Below, one piece after another: positions 6,547-8,958 of a stretch of 8,958 bases of DNA. Position numbers and translations under genes: made by a program. Positions within the stretch are counted from its first letter, which is position 1; each line of letters begins with the position of its first letter. Source of the DNA: Chroococcidiopsidaceae cyanobacterium CP_BM_RX_35 (lineage in GTDB: Bacteria; Cyanobacteriota; Cyanobacteriia; Cyanobacteriales; Chroococcidiopsidaceae); assembly GCA_019242465.1 (NCBI GenBank), contig JAFAVL010000350.1, forward strand, positions 1-8,958, read 5' to 3'. The notes beneath the pieces were generated by a model that did no database searches, was not told the DNA's origin, and was given only the letters and a program-made list of their open reading frames with translations.

Positions 6547-6728
6547 GAATGCCGTGCCTTTTTATCGGGCGCAGGACGGCACACTGCGTTCCGTTCAGAA
6601 TAATATTGAGAGTTTTTTGACTTTTGCAAGAAATCTATTTTACGAACGCGCAGTCTAGCTAGAGAACAGGCAGTGAAAGACGTGACTTTGGAGGTTCTGG
6701 AGGAGACTCGTTCCCATCCCGCCGGGCA
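6547..6728. other. Intergenic region between amidohydrolase and marR genes
   Basis: These 182 bases contain no gene that I can support and no clear terminator for the amidohydrolase gene. They hold a candidate promoter for the MarR gene (separate entry) and a short inverted repeat (ACGGCA near 6550 and TGCCGT near 6575, read as the hairpin TGCCGT...ACGGCA on the minus strand) within the probable marR leader. No copy of the TGACAACATRTTGTCA operator is present here, so autoregulation through that site at the marR promoter is not supported. Confidence 0.4.
6600..6629 (-). promoter_or_regulatory. Candidate sigma-70 type promoter of the marR gene
   Basis: On the minus strand TTGCAA (6629-6624) is followed after 18 bases by TATTAT (6605-6600). 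The -10 box matches five of six consensus positions and the -35 four of six. A start near 6592 would leave a leader of about 45 bases before the GTG at 6546, which fits that start. The match was found by eye in AT-rich DNA, so it is only a candidate. Confidence 0.35.
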
Positions 6729-7763
6729 TCAGCGTGACGGCATCGGTGGGTGATAAGGTATTATTGTGCCTTCGTACCTGACCTGTTTTGACAAGCGTTG
6801 CCAGTTGCCATTCGCAATCAGTTGCTTGGTTGCGTCCGGAATTGCAGACTTTTCGATGAAGTCTCGCGCCCCATGTCTTGGAGCGAGCAGGTAAGGATAA
6901 TCGGTCGAGAACATAATCCGTTCAGCCCCGATCTCATCCAGTGACCAGTTCAAATATTTTGAGCTGAACATGCCGCTCGGCGTGACATAGAAGTTTTCGC
7001 GAACATAGCTGGCAATGGGTCTTTGAAGATGCTCAGCAGACTCTGACATAACATTAATGCGTTCGAGGTAGAAAAGCATACTTTCGCCCCAATGACCCAA
7101 AATGATTTGGAGATCGGGAAAGCGATCAAAGATGCCGGACAGAATTAGCCGAACTGCTTGAATCCCGGTTTCGATATGCCAGCCCCAGCCAGCCGTTGCA
7201 AACAAGCCATCCATCTGCTCACCGAAACCGGAGTAATACGCTTCGCGCACGGCAGGCGCGGGAATTTGTGGATGGAGGTAGATCGGCGCCTGTAGATTAG
7301 CAGCCATCTCAAATATCGGTAAAAAATCAGGATGATCGAGATTGCGATCGCGGGTTCTTCCGAACAACATCGCACCCTTGCAACCGAGGGTAGTGACGGC
7401 ACGCTCTAATTCTCGCGCCGCCTCATCTGGGTTAGGAGTTGGGAGCGTTGCAAATCCCTCAAAGCGATCGGGATACTGTCTGATCGTCTCGCCGATGAGG
7501 TCGTTGGCTTGTTGAGCGAGTTCGACCGCTAGCTCAGGATCGAGACCCTGAAGCGCTGGTGTGGTTAGCGACAAAACCTGAACGTTAACCCCACTTTCAT
7601 CCATGTGCTGAAGACGAAGATCGGCAAGGTCTTCGAGTCTAGCGTCTAACTCAGCAGAACGGACCAGTTGGGTCGTGGGATCGCGAAACGCGGAATCGAC
7701 GTGTGACCATGCCTCGCGCACCACTGGCATCAGAAAATGTTCTTCTAAGGCGATAATTTTCAT
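6729..7763 (-). CDS. Amidohydro_2 family metal-dependent hydrolase/decarboxylase
   Basis: A 344-residue TIM-barrel protein of the amidohydrolase-related family that includes gamma-resorcylate (2,6-dihydroxybenzoate) decarboxylase and ACMS decarboxylase. The metal and catalytic residues are all visible: ALEEHF at 5-10, His164 in YLHPQ, His224 in LGHWGES and Asp288 in FSTDYP. The ALEEHF opening and the His164/Asp288 positions match the gamma-resorcylate decarboxylase pattern closely. It probably removes CO2 from, or hydrolyses, a small aromatic carboxylic acid; the exact substrate is not readable. I chose the ATG at 7763 because GGAGA lies eight bases upstream, and the in-frame ATG at 7778 lacks a site. 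After IANGNWQRLSK there is an extra tail of about 18 residues (VRYEGTIIPYHPPMPSR). A MarR gene follows on the same strand, and a HIP1 octamer lies inside the gene. Confidence 0.88.
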   Translation of the reverse strand: MKIIALEEHFLMPVVREAWSHVDSAFRDPTTQLVRSAELDARLEDLADLRLQHMDESGVNVQVLSLTTPALQGLDPELAVELAQQANDLIGETIRQYPDRFEGFATLPTPNPDEAARELERAVTTLGCKGAMLFGRTRDRNLDHPDFLPIFEMAANLQAPIYLHPQIPAPAVREAYYSGFGEQMDGLFATAGWGWHIETGIQAVRLILSGIFDRFPDLQIILGHWGESMLFYLERINVMSESAEHLQRPIASYVRENFYVTPSGMFSSKYLNWSLDEIGAERIMFSTDYPYLLAPRHGARDFIEKSAIPDATKQLIANGNWQRLSKQVRYEGTIIPYHPPMPSR

Positions 7764-7886
7764 CTTTTGTTTCTCCATTTGGGTATAGCTTCCAAAATAG
7801 AGCGACGACTAAGGAGTAGCAACCGCTCTACCTCTCCACTGGTTTCAACAGCAAAGGATAAACCAGAGATTTCAGTTCTAGAGGTT
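7764..7886 (-). promoter_or_regulatory. Leader region with candidate promoter of the amidohydrolase gene
   Basis: On the minus strand TTGCTA (7822-7817) and TATTTT (7799-7794) are separated by exactly 17 bases, each matching four of six consensus positions. A start near 7787 would give a leader of about 24 bases before the ATG at 7763, supporting that start. TTTCAGTTC occurs twice in the same direction (7870-7878 and 7885-7893), the second overlapping the stop of the upstream gene; its meaning is unknown. The 123-base gap suggests the amidohydrolase gene can be transcribed separately from the NmrA-type gene upstream. Confidence 0.35.
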
Positions 7887-8750
7887 TCAGTTCAGGACGG
7901 CTGGTTTGAGTATGTCCTCACACCACTGGCGGAAGCTAGTGGGAGTGGTAGGTCGCGATGTGCCTGGGTCAGCATCGTAGATTCCGTGATTCTGGGCGGC
8001 TGCCATATCGACCATGCCCTGTGCCCATGCCTCGCTCATCCCATGCTGCATCATCGTCGCTTTGTATGCCTCACTGCTGACCTGCTGGAAGTGAACCGGA
8101 CGTGCCAGCACCTCAGACATGATCTGCACCATTTCGTTGGGTGACAGTTTGTCGGGGCCGACCACTGGTATGCTGTCCTGCCCGCTCCAGGAATTGTCGA
8201 GCAGCAGCTTGGCTGCCGTTTCAGCGATATCAGTAGTCGCTACAGTTGCGAGCTGACGATCGCTGGAGTTTGGCATGAAGAACACCCCTTGACCCTTGAT
8301 AGACTCAACCTGGTTAAGCAAATTCTCCAAAAAGAACGGCATTCGCAGCGCCCGGTAGCTCACGCCTGTGCTCTCGATCAGATCGTCCATCGCGAACGCC
8401 GCTGTCAGTAGGCCGGCATTCTGTCCGAACTCGTGACCCAGGCTCGTGACAGTGACTACGCGCTTGACCCCCTGGCTTTTGATCGCCTCGCACGCGGGTC
8501 GGGTGAAGCTTAGATAGTGGTCTGTGGGGCTGTCGGTATTAGGGTTCGGGGGCACTAGCCAGAACACGCAGTCAGCCCCCGTAAACGCTTTGGTGAGAAC
8601 ATCAATGTCATCGTGCGACCCCTGCACAACCTCAACGAGATCGCGTATCTTATCGAGGCGAGAAGGGTCGCGGGCGATGATCCGGATTGGCTTGCCGCTG
8701 TCGAGGATCTGGTGACCAATCTGTCCGATGGGAGTCGTAATAACGATCAT
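7887..8750 (-). CDS. NmrA-like NAD(P)-binding protein (atypical SDR)
   Basis: A 287-residue Rossmann-fold protein of the NmrA/quinone-oxidoreductase-like atypical SDR group. The N-terminus MIVITTPIGQIGHQIL carries the altered glycine-rich loop (TTPIGQIG in place of GATGxxG) common in this branch. IRIIARDPSRL follows, the Arg expected near the 2'-phosphate of NADP. Later landmarks are VFWLVPPNP, FTRPACEAI, VSYRALRMPFFLENLL and the C-terminal TSFRQWCEDILKP. No YxxxK catalytic pair is evident, as usual in NmrA-like proteins, which act as redox sensors or quinone/azo reductases. The start was set at the ATG at 8750 because GGAGG lies five bases upstream; an in-frame ATG at 8819 would add 23 unrelated residues. 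The loop after the first helix (QILDSGKPIR) looks about four residues shorter than relatives I recall. Confidence 0.88.
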   Translation of the reverse strand: MIVITTPIGQIGHQILDSGKPIRIIARDPSRLDKIRDLVEVVQGSHDDIDVLTKAFTGADCVFWLVPPNPNTDSPTDHYLSFTRPACEAIKSQGVKRVVTVTSLGHEFGQNAGLLTAAFAMDDLIESTGVSYRALRMPFFLENLLNQVESIKGQGVFFMPNSSDRQLATVATTDIAETAAKLLLDNSWSGQDSIPVVGPDKLSPNEMVQIMSEVLARPVHFQQVSSEAYKATMMQHGMSEAWAQGMVDMAAAQNHGIYDADPGTSRPTTPTSFRQWCEDILKPAVLN

Positions 8751-8815
8751 GAAAACCTCCAAAAAAGCTTGCTCAAGAGAGGATGAAATAGGCGATCGGG
8801 AGCATAGTGAGATAT

Positions 8816-8958
8816 TCAAAAAGACAGTTCGCCTTTCTCATTGGCGCGACGCGATACTTCCCACCAGGCGACCAGATCTTTGCATTCACCGAATCGTTTA
8901 TAGTAGGCATTGATGTCATCATCGGTGGCGTTCTTTTACCCAGCGATCTCTTTGAAAT
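8816..8958 (-). pseudogene. 3' end of an unidentified gene, interrupted by an in-frame TAA
   Basis: From the window edge the minus strand reads FKEIAG, then a TAA at 8936-8938, then continues in the same frame as KNATDDDINAYYKRFGECKD and LVAWWEVSRRANEKGELSF to a TGA at 8816-8818. The 39 residues after the TAA have natural amino-acid composition and no start codon of their own. This suggests a former C-terminus cut off by a nonsense change (for example CAA to TAA). Alternatively the gene really ends at 8936 and the rest is chance. I do not recognise the family. It lies 65 bases upstream of the NmrA-type gene on the same strand. Confidence 0.4.

Noticed and set aside
8728..8913. Plus-strand reading frame at the right edge
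   Set aside because: It is antisense to the NmrA-type gene start and the edge pseudogene, and has no family features or ribosome site.

Overview
The window reads as accessory DNA from a cyanobacterium, probably one rich in insertion sequences and pseudogenes. The evidence is two GCGATCGC (HIP1) octamers at 6092-6099 and 7344-7351, several near-HIP1 sites, and remnants of IS types common in cyanobacteria (IS701 and IS630). This is inferred from composition and family recognition; no 16S or core marker is present. No tRNA, rRNA, CRISPR array, toxin-antitoxin pair or obvious defence system was found.

Layout. Left block, plus strand (1-2079): the tail of an unidentified gene, an atypical NAD(P)-binding epimerase-like SDR protein (66-953), then a classical SDR oxidoreductase (1225-2079). 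Middle block (about 2200-5210): a layered transposon graveyard. The oldest layer is a frameshifted fragment of a transposase-like gene, preceded by four copies of an 18-bp repeat. A complete 1021-bp IS630-family element (2665-3685, TA duplication) interrupts it. A roughly 1.45-kb IS701-family element (3751-5203) with perfect 21-bp ends but a multiply frameshifted transposase ends it. Removing the IS630 copy restores an unbroken reading frame across its insertion point.

Right block, minus strand (5252-8958), in transcription order: the end of an unidentified gene with an in-frame TAA, an NmrA-type NAD(P)-binding protein, an Amidohydro_2 metal hydrolase or decarboxylase resembling gamma-resorcylate decarboxylase, a MarR-family regulator, and an AlkA-like DNA glycosylase split by an in-frame TGA. 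Two near-identical palindromes lie between the MarR gene and the glycosylase gene. They are the best candidates for MarR operators.

The non-mobile genes look like a small stress or aromatic-compound accessory set: three NAD(P)-binding redox proteins, one aromatic-acid-type amidohydrolase, and one MarR sensor placed to control a repair glycosylase. Gene content is of a kind more typical of proteobacteria, but the HIP1 sites within two genes suggest long residence in a cyanobacterium. I see no convincing wholly new system. The most distinctive points are the MarR operator pair before a broken glycosylase, the +1 frameshift arrangement of the IS630 transposase, and the 18-bp repeat array.
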